Below, piece by piece: positions 34,849 to 44,190 of a stretch of DNA of 64,000 bases; positions within the stretch are counted from its first letter, which is position 1; each line of letters begins with the position of its first letter. The notes beneath the pieces are model-generated. The model was not told the DNA's origin and made no database searches. It saw nothing but the letters and a program-made list of their open reading frames with translations. The stretch spans positions 434,001-498,000 of the forward strand of contig NZ_QFFG01000001.1 in the NCBI RefSeq assembly GCF_003129485.1, in the 5' to 3' direction. A program made the translations under genes and the position numbers. Source of the stretch: Polaribacter aquimarinus (lineage in GTDB: Bacteria > Bacteroidota > Bacteroidia > Flavobacteriales > Flavobacteriaceae).

Positions 34849-36186
34849 TTATTCAGCTCTGAACGCTGCAATTTTTCCCTGTAAATCTTTAACTATTTCA
34901 GGGTGGCTTTCGGCTAAATTAGTCTTTTCAAAAGGATCTTTGTTGATATTAAATAACTGCACTTTTTCATTCTTCTTTCTAATAGGGTCTGGAACGATAA
35001 TTTTATAAGGAGGAAAAATAGCCATATTATAAAACATGCTCTTTTCTATAGATTCGAAATCATGTGCATATACTTCTCCAAAAATACCTTTACGTTTATT
35101 TAGCTTTTCTGTATTTACAACACTAATTCCTGGTAAATTTTTAGGTTTCTCTATGTTTAAAATATCTAAAACTGTGGGTACCATATCTATACTACTTACA
35201 ACTGTTTCTGTATCCATTTTAGGTTTTATTTTACCTGCCCATTTATACATAATTGGTGTACGAATTCCCATATCGTAAGGTGCACGTTTAGAATCTGACA
35301 TATACCCACTTTTATCAGGGTTTTGTCTCCAACCATTATCACATACATACACAAATAAGGTGTTTTCTGTTAAACCTTTTTCTTCTATTAAATCGAATAA
35401 CTGTCCGCAAGTTTCATCAAACCACTCTATCATTGCCCAATATTTTGCCAAATGCTCAGAGTCTGTTTTCTTTTTATATTTTTCGAACAAATGCTGTGGC
35501 GGGTTATGAGGTCTATGAGGTAAAAAAGGTGCATACCATAAAAAGAAAGGTTTCTTTTCTTTTAATGCTAAATCTACATAATTGTTGATGGTATCTAAAC
35601 CTTCTCTTCCAATTTTAAGACCATAATCTCCATGTCTTCCTCCTCTTTTAGGATTTCCATGAGTCATACCATAATCAAAACCACCAACTTTATGGTTTCC
35701 ATGCCACCATTTTCCTGTTTGAAAAGACAAATAGCCTTTTTCTTTAAGCATATCTGGAAGTGTCGATTGCTTTTCAAAAGCTGAAATAATAGGTTTGTAA
35801 GCTTCTGCTCTATTTTTTTGACTTGCTTTACGATCTCCTTTTACACGATCGTAAACTTTATCATTTCCTAAAATTCCGTGGTTTTTAGGATACAGACCTG
35901 TAATTATTGAAGCCAATGACGGTGAACATAGAGGTGTGGGTACATAACCTTTTGTAAAGGTTAAACTTTCGGAAGCGAATTTATCTATTCTTGGGGTTTC
36001 TATATTTTTATCGCCCATAAAACTATAATCAGTCCATGATTGGTCGTCTGATAAGATGAATACAATATTGGGTTGATTTTGCGCTTTACTAGACGTACTT
36101 TCTGTCTCTTTTTTAGTTTCTTTACCACAAGAAATTAAAATGCTTACAGCAAATATTACTATGGATATTTTTTTAATCATTTTCAT
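34849..36186 (-). CDS. S1 sulfatase with CSPSL in place of CxPxR, lipoprotein
   Basis: This 445-residue protein has a lipobox LISC (Cys20). It shows FILSDDQSWTDYSFMG (metal Asp47, Asp48), GKWWHGNHKVGGFDYG, WYAPFLPHRPHNPPQH and VYVCDNGWRQNP. At the formylglycine site it reads PLCSPSLASIITGLYP: Cys87 is kept, but the Arg usual at position +4 (residue 91) is Leu. The rest of the protein is intact with no frameshift. From memory, one S1 subgroup (perhaps S1_27) naturally has C-x-P-S-L, so this may be a family trait and not decay, but maturation by a standard formylglycine enzyme is a question. It starts 15 bases downstream of the propeller lyase gene. Met3 is an alternative start. Confidence 0.82.
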   Translation of the reverse strand: MKMIKKISIVIFAVSILISCGKETKKETESTSSKAQNQPNIVFILSDDQSWTDYSFMGDKNIETPRIDKFASESLTFTKGYVPTPLCSPSLASIITGLYPKNHGILGNDKVYDRVKGDRKASQKNRAEAYKPIISAFEKQSTLPDMLKEKGYLSFQTGKWWHGNHKVGGFDYGMTHGNPKRGGRHGDYGLKIGREGLDTINNYVDLALKEKKPFFLWYAPFLPHRPHNPPQHLFEKYKKKTDSEHLAKYWAMIEWFDETCGQLFDLIEEKGLTENTLFVYVCDNGWRQNPDKSGYMSDSKRAPYDMGIRTPIMYKWAGKIKPKMDTETVVSSIDMVPTVLDILNIEKPKNLPGISVVNTEKLNKRKGIFGEVYAHDFESIEKSMFYNMAIFPPYKIIVPDPIRKKNEKVQLFNINKDPFEKTNLAESHPEIVKDLQGKIAAFRAE

Positions 36187-36201
36187 TTTAGGTTAGATTT
36201 A

Positions 36202-37641
36202 TTATTTTTTGGTTTGTTTTATTAATGGTTTTTCAAGTATCGTTTCTTTTTTATTTCGTTTTATTGGTCCATTATCTCCTACAAGATACATTTTTCTAAA
36301 ATCTGAGCCTTCTTCTTTTTGCCCAACAATAATTCTAGCATCAGGATGTGGATTGTCAATAAGCGCAGATATTATAAAACCTGAATTTTCTCTACTTAAA
36401 AATACTTTGTTCTTTTTAAAAGACGCTCCTCCATCAAAACTATCCCATCTGCTTATTTCTCCAACATCATCGTTTGTTTCACTTTCTAAATAAATGCTGA
36501 CTTCTTTTGCTGATGTTATTTCCAAATCTCCATTTCCTCTAGGCAAATCAGTATTCTTACTTTGCAGCCACTCTTGTCCATTCCATCTATAGTGCTGTAA
36601 GCGTTTTGGACCACTTCTTTTTGCACCAATATCTGGCCCAACCAACACAATAACTTGCGGATTCCCATTAGAATCTACATCCGCTACGCCTTGAAAAGTC
36701 CAATCGTTTGGTATCTTATTTACCAGTGCTTTTTCATCAGCCATTTCCTTAGTTAAAGGCATTTCTAAAGATTCATTTTTAACATTTTTCCAAATATCTT
36801 TTTTTGTATCAAAAACCATATAATACAAATTATGCCTTTCTGGAATGTGTCCTCTTGCATCTTGACTATTTTTGTTGTCTCTACAAATATGATAATCGAA
36901 TGCTACAATAATATCATCTCCATTACCTTTATTTACCCAAGGATACCACGAATCTTCAGCTTCGATATTTTGCTGACGTTTATGTTTTAAAAACGAAACT
37001 GGCTCGTTGAAAGTAACTCCATTGTCTGTAGACTTTTGATATACCCAATTACTTCTATGTGCTCCATGACGATAAAACAAATAGATATCGCCATTATCCA
37101 TTTTTACAAACTGACTGTAGGTACCAAATATGGAAATATTATCTAAGGTTTCCCAAGCAGAAATGTCTAAAGGTTTTTTAGAAACTGCATGTAGGTTTTT
37201 GCCATAATGATGATTTCCCAAAGGATTATTACCATCTGAGGGAGTTCCTCCATGACCTCCAAAAGCGATATGAATATAACCGGCATCATCAATAAGAATC
37301 GCGGGCTTACCATGATTATCTATCTTTTTCTTTCGATTTGGGTCTTTACCCATTTGGCTAACACCAGCTTTAAACGGACCTTTCCATTCTTTAGTCGTAT
37401 GATTATAGGAAGCTACGTAAGGATCTTCTAATGCTCCTTGGTAAGCTACATAGGTAATCCCTTTGTGATAAACGCCAGAAGGATGTTGCACAATAGCCAC
37501 TGCATTTCCAAAACCGTTGTCGGCAAAATAGTCTACCATTTGCTCCCCTTCATCATTATTTTGTAAATCTTTTTTAGTAGCCTTACAGCCTAATAGAATG
37601 AATCCTAAAAAAAATAAAATTATGTGTTGCTTATTCCTCAT
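36202..37641 (-). CDS. Beta-propeller polysaccharide lyase, PL24/PL25-type, lipoprotein
   Basis: This 479-residue protein has a lipobox ILLGC (Cys19) and a BNR-type seven-bladed propeller. Candidate active-site residues are His110 (KIDNHGKP), His130 (IAFGGHGG), Tyr175 (IFGTYSQF) and Arg191 (YLFYRHGAH). Their spacing (20, 65, 16) is identical to that in the other propeller lyase of this window, although the two proteins are otherwise weakly similar. It also matches the PL25 geometry I recall. An insertion with LGNHHYGKN follows the second His. Lipid anchoring suggests a surface or periplasmic enzyme working on shorter chains, while the other copy is soluble. It is directly downstream (9 bases) of the T9SS heparinase-like gene. 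Confidence 0.72.
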   Translation of the reverse strand: MRNKQHIILFFLGFILLGCKATKKDLQNNDEGEQMVDYFADNGFGNAVAIVQHPSGVYHKGITYVAYQGALEDPYVASYNHTTKEWKGPFKAGVSQMGKDPNRKKKIDNHGKPAILIDDAGYIHIAFGGHGGTPSDGNNPLGNHHYGKNLHAVSKKPLDISAWETLDNISIFGTYSQFVKMDNGDIYLFYRHGAHRSNWVYQKSTDNGVTFNEPVSFLKHKRQQNIEAEDSWYPWVNKGNGDDIIVAFDYHICRDNKNSQDARGHIPERHNLYYMVFDTKKDIWKNVKNESLEMPLTKEMADEKALVNKIPNDWTFQGVADVDSNGNPQVIVLVGPDIGAKRSGPKRLQHYRWNGQEWLQSKNTDLPRGNGDLEITSAKEVSIYLESETNDDVGEISRWDSFDGGASFKKNKVFLSRENSGFIISALIDNPHPDARIIVGQKEEGSDFRKMYLVGDNGPIKRNKKETILEKPLIKQTKK

Positions 37642-37650
37642 TAATAGTTA

Positions 37651-40600
37651 TTATTTTACGATTAGTTTTTTTGTAAATTGATTTCCTTGTTCGCCTTGAA
37701 CAACAATAAAATACATACCACTTGCCATTTTATGTTCTTGAGTATTAATCGTTAATTCGTTTTGAATCTTGTTATTCGTATAAACTCTTCTACCAAGAAC
37801 ATTATAAATACTTACGTTTTTCCAATTAGATTTATTCACTTTTACTGTAAATGAATGACTTGTTGGATTTGGAAATACATTTATATTAAATTTATCTTCA
37901 TTTTGGATATCTGATACTGAAAGACTCTTTAATTTTAACTCAAAAGAATCTAAATCGAAACCAAAATTTAACATACTAAATCTCAACACATGTTTTCCAG
38001 CTTCCATATCAAATCTTCCAATAGATTCTGTTAAATATGCACCAGAGCCTGTATTGGTTAATATCACATCACTTAAAAATGTTTTATTTTCATCAGGGAA
38101 AGAAACTGTAAGTTGCTTAAATGCTGGACTTCTTCTTGTTTGATGTGTTACCTCTAATTCATAATTTCCTGCTTGGGTAACATCAATAGTATATTCTAAC
38201 CACTCTCCATTTTTTATATCTCTCACAATTTGCCCATTAGTGCTAATATCTACCATTTCATTTGATCTAAAAGAAGAACTATTTTGATTTTTCTTATCCC
38301 AATATGCAATGTCGATTCCTCCATTATCATAATGTTCAAATTCTATTTTCCCAGGAACAGAATGTGGTTGATTATCTGGAGTATAAGCCCACTGATTAGG
38401 TGTTACAATAGTTAATGATCTTTCTACAACATTACCCTGTGCATCTTTAGCTTCAATTTTAAGCACATAGCTAAGTTCTGTTAAGTTTGTTAATTCAGGT
38501 ATTGATGACCAAACAAATGGAGCTGCTGTTTTTTTACCAATATTGGTATTATTTACAAACAACGTAGCTTCAGTAAAATCTGTACCTACCAATGCTTCAA
38601 CTGTTACATTTGCACCTTTAGCAAATTCTTGATTATTCACAAGATTTTTAAATCCAAGAACTCTACTATTATCAACTGCCACTTCAATAATCTTTTGTCC
38701 TTTATTTTCATCACCTACTTGTAAAGAATGTTCTCCAAAAGAAAGACTTTTACCTTCACCAATGTATAAAGTAATGAACGCTTTTTCAAGATCTTGTTCA
38801 CGTCGTATAATTGCAAAGTGTCCCGTAAAATTGATACCTAAACTAGCAATACTAAGCACTTTTGTAGCATCTTCTTGTGTAAGGATATAATCTATAATGA
38901 CCTTATCACCTATTTGACTCTCTACTTTAACTCCAACAATTACGTTATCTCTATATAAATGCTCAACAGATTTAACACTTGTATTTATAGATTTAGAAGG
39001 TTCAAAAATATGAACATACGGTTTATCCCAAGCTTCACCTTGTTGTCTTATAGCAAGTATTTGTGTTTTTTTATTTATGTATCCTCCTTTAGCTTCACGA
39101 GTTGCAGGTCCTAAAGCTTTAGTATATTCTCTAGAAACTCCAGATGGAGCAAACATATTCATATACGTGTTGGTTTCATTCAAATCGAAACGCACCTTTA
39201 TTGCTGCATCTGTAGATTGTGTAACGTTGGTATCTTCGAAAAATCGCCAACCTGGAGATTTTTGTAAATCTCCGATGTCATTTTGATATCTGGTTGTTGG
39301 AGAAACCGCTAATTCTGTTCCATCCATTGTCATTACATTCGTTACATCACCTATATTATGATATATGTAATCATGAAAATTATTTTCGCCCAAAGATTTT
39401 GAACGGAACATGTCAAAATAATACCCTGTAGTTTCACTAGTTCTAATTGTACTTAAGGTTCTTTTTTGTTGATCATTATTTACTTTATCATCTAAGAATT
39501 GTGTAGCAAAACTAAAATTAGAGTTTATAGGATCTTCCAAATGTTTTGGTTCTGCAGCTTCATTAACGGTAGTGTTCATCCATAAATAAGAATCCGAATT
39601 CCAAGAACCAGGTTGAATACCGTGCGTAGTCCCGTTTACAATCATTGTATTATTTCCTGCGTGTCGCCAAAAATAATTTGTATGTTCTGGTAGTTTTCTT
39701 TCTGCAACTGTTTTGGGTAACCCCGCACCAGGAGCCATAATATAATTTGCTCCATACAATTCCATCGTAATTCCTGTAGCATGGGAATGCACATAATGTG
39801 CTCCTCCAATAATACCAGTAAGACCGTAATCTTCGTTATTTTCTTTTACTAAATTACGTTGCAATGCTACTCCTGCGTGTTTGATAATAACGGTTGGTTT
39901 TTCAAAATCAATTTCTCCATCTATAGTTTTAGGAATATCTTTTGCCCAAAATAATTGTTCAAAAGCATCTACGTTTTCATATGTACTTATTTTGATGTTT
40001 GGCGTATAACCTCCAACAGCATCATATCCCTGTCTTAAAGCTATTTCTGCTTTTTGAACATAATCGCTTAACCCCTTTCTTGATGCAAAATTGTGTGTAT
40101 ATCTGTAAATTTTTCTTGTTTGATCACTGTATCTTTTAGAATCGCCAAAACGTACAAAAGTTCTGTTAGGATGCCTTAAGTTATCAAATAGAAAATTTCC
40201 GTCTAATATTTTTGTGTAATTGTTCAAAACGTTCAATTCTGGTTTCAAACGATCCACTATATTGAGTACCATAGTTACATTGGGCATAAAACTATAGCTT
40301 ATAGGCTCTGGCCAAATACCTTGATCTCCAAATATTGGTAAAATTGTTTTGGTAAAAGAATTTTGACGTTTTGTTCCTGCGTTCCAGAAAATGTTAAACA
40401 ATCTTTCTCTTTCAGCATCATTCTCTACACAAAGTATGGTAAATAAAGAACCAGGAGCTGTCAATATAGGATGGTTACTTACTACTCTACCATATCTATT
40501 GTCTTGCCCTGTAAATTCTCCTAGTGCATTTACTGCAATATTGTGTACAGCTTTTTGCGCCTTTACGTTATCAAAAGAAATTTTATTTCCTGAAGATTTT

Positions 40601-41133
40601 TGATACACTTTGGTTTCCGGTTTCTTTAAATAATTAACCATAAAATCATATGCAATCGCAAATTGCAAATACCCAGTTCGAGGATCTGCAAAATAATTAC
40701 CACTCATAGCAGTCTTATCTGGTGTTCTTGGGGCAAGTTCTTCTATGTAATACCATAAAACATCTGCAGCAAATTGAGCATATTTCTCTTCTCCAGAAAT
40801 ATAATACATCAGGGCAGCATATGATGCGTAATTTAAAATTGAAGCATGTCCTGAAATGGCAGAACCTGCATTTGCTTCAGAAATATTATCGTCTGCTGCT
40901 AATGCTGGAATAGTATTTAAAAATGCTGCTGGATTGGAAATATGAGCATTTACTTTAGCGTCTACAAGCCCTCTTACTTGGGATACAATGGTACTTGCCC
41001 AAGCATAATTTTGAATTTTTTGTAAAATTGCTGGTTTTTCAGCTGCAGTAGTCCAAATAACAGGATGTTCTAAGGATTGCGCAGACATAAACAACACCTT
41101 AAATAAAAATAATCCAAAGAGTATTTTTTTCAT
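37651..41133 (-). CDS. Large heparinase II/III-like lyase with CBM6-like and T9SS domains
   Basis: This 1160-residue secreted protein has a signal peptide ending FMSAQ. The toroid domain covers about 25-400 and includes GRVVSNHPILTAPG, which matches the Asn-His pair of the 827-residue paralogue. The heparinase II/III beta-domain has IIGGAHYVHSHATGITMELYG. An Ig-like segment covers about 800-900. A CBM6-like domain starts at GKIEFEHYDNGGID and ends near FDLDSFELK (about 925-1075). A T9SS tail (FPNPTSHSFTVKV...GMYFIVVQG) closes the protein. The paralogue at 8327 lacks the last three parts. It is probably the cell-surface or released endo-lyase of the locus. A 178-base gap precedes it, likely holding its promoter. 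Confidence 0.75.
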   Translation of the reverse strand: MKKILFGLFLFKVLFMSAQSLEHPVIWTTAAEKPAILQKIQNYAWASTIVSQVRGLVDAKVNAHISNPAAFLNTIPALAADDNISEANAGSAISGHASILNYASYAALMYYISGEEKYAQFAADVLWYYIEELAPRTPDKTAMSGNYFADPRTGYLQFAIAYDFMVNYLKKPETKVYQKSSGNKISFDNVKAQKAVHNIAVNALGEFTGQDNRYGRVVSNHPILTAPGSLFTILCVENDAERERLFNIFWNAGTKRQNSFTKTILPIFGDQGIWPEPISYSFMPNVTMVLNIVDRLKPELNVLNNYTKILDGNFLFDNLRHPNRTFVRFGDSKRYSDQTRKIYRYTHNFASRKGLSDYVQKAEIALRQGYDAVGGYTPNIKISTYENVDAFEQLFWAKDIPKTIDGEIDFEKPTVIIKHAGVALQRNLVKENNEDYGLTGIIGGAHYVHSHATGITMELYGANYIMAPGAGLPKTVAERKLPEHTNYFWRHAGNNTMIVNGTTHGIQPGSWNSDSYLWMNTTVNEAAEPKHLEDPINSNFSFATQFLDDKVNNDQQKRTLSTIRTSETTGYYFDMFRSKSLGENNFHDYIYHNIGDVTNVMTMDGTELAVSPTTRYQNDIGDLQKSPGWRFFEDTNVTQSTDAAIKVRFDLNETNTYMNMFAPSGVSREYTKALGPATREAKGGYINKKTQILAIRQQGEAWDKPYVHIFEPSKSINTSVKSVEHLYRDNVIVGVKVESQIGDKVIIDYILTQEDATKVLSIASLGINFTGHFAIIRREQDLEKAFITLYIGEGKSLSFGEHSLQVGDENKGQKIIEVAVDNSRVLGFKNLVNNQEFAKGANVTVEALVGTDFTEATLFVNNTNIGKKTAAPFVWSSIPELTNLTELSYVLKIEAKDAQGNVVERSLTIVTPNQWAYTPDNQPHSVPGKIEFEHYDNGGIDIAYWDKKNQNSSSFRSNEMVDISTNGQIVRDIKNGEWLEYTIDVTQAGNYELEVTHQTRRSPAFKQLTVSFPDENKTFLSDVILTNTGSGAYLTESIGRFDMEAGKHVLRFSMLNFGFDLDSFELKLKSLSVSDIQNEDKFNINVFPNPTSHSFTVKVNKSNWKNVSIYNVLGRRVYTNNKIQNELTINTQEHKMASGMYFIVVQGEQGNQFTKKLIVK

Positions 41134-41311
41134 TTTTTTTGATTTAGTTTATTTATTTAATTCTAGTTTTATAATTACTGATTTTGATACACTTACAGTA
41201 ACTAGTAAAAAAACTTACTAATTTGTAACTTTTAAACTGATGCTTCCATCAATAAAACTGACTTCATCTATTTGATGATCAGTATTTTTTACAGATATTT
41301 AAGTAAACTTT
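41134..41311. other. Gap between GH2 and heparinase-like gene; possible gene-tail remnant
   Basis: This 178-base gap must contain a promoter for the downstream block, but no TAnnTTTG box was found. On the minus strand, 41218-41298 reads as a 26-codon open stretch with a coding-like composition (ending DEVSFIDGSISLKVTN, stop at 41218-41220). It has no start and could be the relic of a gene end, or chance. Confidence 0.3.
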
Positions 41312-44158
41312 TTATTCTATTGATATTTTAAAAATTCTATTATCGTTTTTAGCATTATTCCAATTTACAAATAAGGACACCGAACCTGATAAGGATGTAT
41401 TTATTTTAGTTGGTTGCGCATCAGGTCCGAACTCCGTTGGCCTTTTCCATTTTGATCCTACTGCAGGAATCGCATTAAAAAAATAAAACCCCTCCTTTTT
41501 TGGGTATTTCCAACTTGCCATTTTTGCATTTTCACCATTTATAGGATTTAAGACACCTAAAATCACATCACTATTATTCTGAAAACCTACAGACACATTA
41601 TCATCCATATAAAACACAGCCCACTTCCAAGGTGCAAAACACCCTTCAAATTCTGGCTGATTGTAAACTTCTCCAGGAATATTTATCTTTTTTTCTACTG
41701 CATGTACATCATAAATACCTCCCTCTAAACGATTCTTCCATACTCTTGTAGGGCCTTCTCCTAGCCAACGTTTACTTTTTATTGTTTTAGCATTTACTTC
41801 CATACCAATTCCAGCATATTCATAAATACCTTTTTTGACAGAATATGTATAGTCCAATTTTAATTCTCCTGAATGTTTGATCGTCCATCTAATAGATTCA
41901 AAACCATTTTGGTTTTTACTTTCAATAATAAAATGATCTTCTTCATTTTTAATTGAAGCTTTTATCGAAAGCTCCTTATTATATTTCACTTTTAGCGTGT
42001 CAGCCCTTTTTATATCAACAAAAGGGAAATTTTTAATACTCGTTGCTTTTCCTTTTACAGCTAGTGTTTTTAAAATCCCTGTATATTCATCAAACAAAAT
42101 TGTGGTCTCACCGATATAAAAAAGAAACGGATTCTTTTCGTCTTGGATTACTTTATTTTGTACTGATGTTTGAAAAAAGACTGTTTCTTTTTCAAGAAGT
42201 AATCGTTTCTCATGGACTAACAGCCCTTTATTATCAAAAACTTCAATAGTTAACGCGTCGAATTTAGGGAGATTATCTGGTAACACTATCCTTAAGTCTC
42301 CTGCACCTCCAGGTACAATGCTCGGCATACTTACTTTTCCAGTTGCTACGGTTCTAAATCCTGGTGCCGATGTATTTGGGGTTTCAAAAGCTATAAGTTT
42401 CCATTTGACTTTGCATTCATTTAAATTCACAAAATCAAACTTATTCTCAACAGTCAGTTTGCCATTAAAACTTGATGTTATTTTATCTTCTTTAATACGA
42501 ACTGGAGACCATATTTCTCTGACTGCATAATAACTTCCATCTTTTTCTCCATTGGGTCCAACAATACCATCCGGTGCATTATTTCCTTGATGAAAAGGCT
42601 GATTGTTCATATCGGTTCTTCTCAAACCTTCATCAAAAAGTGCCCAAATCATCAAACCGCCACCCACTTTAGATTTCTCAATAGCATCCCAGTATGTTTT
42701 TAAATTTGCTCCTCCTCCTCCATCATAAAGTGCATGTAAAGCTTCATTTGGTAATACAATATGATTTTCTCCAAAGAGTCTTTGTTTTAATAAATCATAA
42801 GATGGATAAAAATTGGTTTTTATAATATCGAAATCAGGAGAATAGTTTTGATAAATGTCGCCTGTTTTAGTTTCATTTTTTAAAGGACGTCGTTTTTGTA
42901 TGTCCCATTTAAAAAAATCTTCATCAAATTTAGGATTGTGAGCCAAATGGTTACCATTACTCCAAAGTACTACCGATGGATGATTGACATCTCTTACCAC
43001 CAGTTCTTTTACGATTTTTTCACCAATAGTATCTGGATAAGGATGCCTCCAACCAGGCAATTCATCCATTGCCATAAGTCCTAAAGAATCACATAAATCT
43101 AAAAACTCAGCATCTGGAGGGTAGTGACAAATACGCACGGTATTAAAGTTCATATCCTGCATCAACTTAAGATTATCCAGCATATCTTGCTTCGTTAATG
43201 TACGTCCTGTTTCTGGTCTGAAACTATGCATATTCGCACCCTTTAACAATATACGTTTGCCATTTAAATAAAAGCCATCATGGTCTCTTACTTCAAAAGT
43301 TCTAAATCCAAATTTTTGTTTATAGCTATGTAATGTTTTCTTTTTTTGTTTTAATGTAACCTCAACATTATACAGATTTGGGTATTCATGAGACCATAAT
43401 GCAACATCTTTAAGAGTCACTTCTAAATGACCTTTATTTTTTGAAATTTTTCCAGAAAATGACTTCCCTACTTTTTGATTATTACTGTCGTAAATTTGTG
43501 CTGTTAATGATACATTTTCTTTAGAAGCATCTGTAAATACATCCATTTTAAAATCGCCATTCATTTGGGCATCAATAGCAACACGATCTATAAAATTTGT
43601 GGGTAATTCTTCAATATAAACGGGTCTAAAAATGCCTCCAAACAACCAGTAATCTGCAATACGTTCTGCTTTTACAACTTGTGGATGTGTTGCTGGTTTC
43701 AATACTTCAACTTCCAAAAGATTGTCTCCTGTTTTTAAAAAATTAGTGATTTCATATTTAAACTCTGTAAAACCACCTACATGTGTTTCTCCTATTTGTT
43801 GTCCATTTAAAGTAACTGTAGTTTCTGTCATGGAACCCTGAAACACAATAAAATAACGTTTGTCTGATTTTAAATTGAATTTAAAATTATGACGATAAAA
43901 CCCAATTTCAGGTTTTGTTTTATAATCTTTATGATCTTTACCATAGGTATAATAACCAAAGCCTTTGGTTTCCCAATTTGATGGCACGGGTATAGTAGTC
44001 CAATAACCGCTATTGCGTCCTTCAGACATTTTAAATTCCCAATCTACAGCTGTATTGGCATAAGTACCGGATAAATAGGTTTTAGTTTGTGATTTAAGGC
44101 TAGTTATGATAAAGCAAAACAACAGTACCCCAAATAAATTCTTTAACTTAATATTCAT
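41312..44158 (-). CDS. GH2-family protein lacking the usual acid/base Glu
   Basis: This 948-residue secreted protein has a signal peptide ending LKSQ. GH2 parts in order are: a sugar-binding jelly roll (about 40-185), an Ig-like domain (190-290), a TIM barrel (295-570), and C-terminal domains including a beta-galactosidase small-chain-like end (about 690-948, with GEGPTRVWKNRL). The nucleophile candidate Glu472 is in PNEALHALYDGG. The acid/base site, normally N-E, reads LWSNGNHLAHN, with His404 in place of Glu. The base sequence confirms CAT. It may use another residue, act on a substrate needing no acid catalyst, or be a binding protein. It is encoded 32 bases after uxaA. Confidence 0.8.
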   Translation of the reverse strand: MNIKLKNLFGVLLFCFIITSLKSQTKTYLSGTYANTAVDWEFKMSEGRNSGYWTTIPVPSNWETKGFGYYTYGKDHKDYKTKPEIGFYRHNFKFNLKSDKRYFIVFQGSMTETTVTLNGQQIGETHVGGFTEFKYEITNFLKTGDNLLEVEVLKPATHPQVVKAERIADYWLFGGIFRPVYIEELPTNFIDRVAIDAQMNGDFKMDVFTDASKENVSLTAQIYDSNNQKVGKSFSGKISKNKGHLEVTLKDVALWSHEYPNLYNVEVTLKQKKKTLHSYKQKFGFRTFEVRDHDGFYLNGKRILLKGANMHSFRPETGRTLTKQDMLDNLKLMQDMNFNTVRICHYPPDAEFLDLCDSLGLMAMDELPGWRHPYPDTIGEKIVKELVVRDVNHPSVVLWSNGNHLAHNPKFDEDFFKWDIQKRRPLKNETKTGDIYQNYSPDFDIIKTNFYPSYDLLKQRLFGENHIVLPNEALHALYDGGGGANLKTYWDAIEKSKVGGGLMIWALFDEGLRRTDMNNQPFHQGNNAPDGIVGPNGEKDGSYYAVREIWSPVRIKEDKITSSFNGKLTVENKFDFVNLNECKVKWKLIAFETPNTSAPGFRTVATGKVSMPSIVPGGAGDLRIVLPDNLPKFDALTIEVFDNKGLLVHEKRLLLEKETVFFQTSVQNKVIQDEKNPFLFYIGETTILFDEYTGILKTLAVKGKATSIKNFPFVDIKRADTLKVKYNKELSIKASIKNEEDHFIIESKNQNGFESIRWTIKHSGELKLDYTYSVKKGIYEYAGIGMEVNAKTIKSKRWLGEGPTRVWKNRLEGGIYDVHAVEKKINIPGEVYNQPEFEGCFAPWKWAVFYMDDNVSVGFQNNSDVILGVLNPINGENAKMASWKYPKKEGFYFFNAIPAVGSKWKRPTEFGPDAQPTKINTSLSGSVSLFVNWNNAKNDNRIFKISIE

Positions 44159-44190
44159 TGTATTACTTTTAATTTATTGTCTTTAACGCT

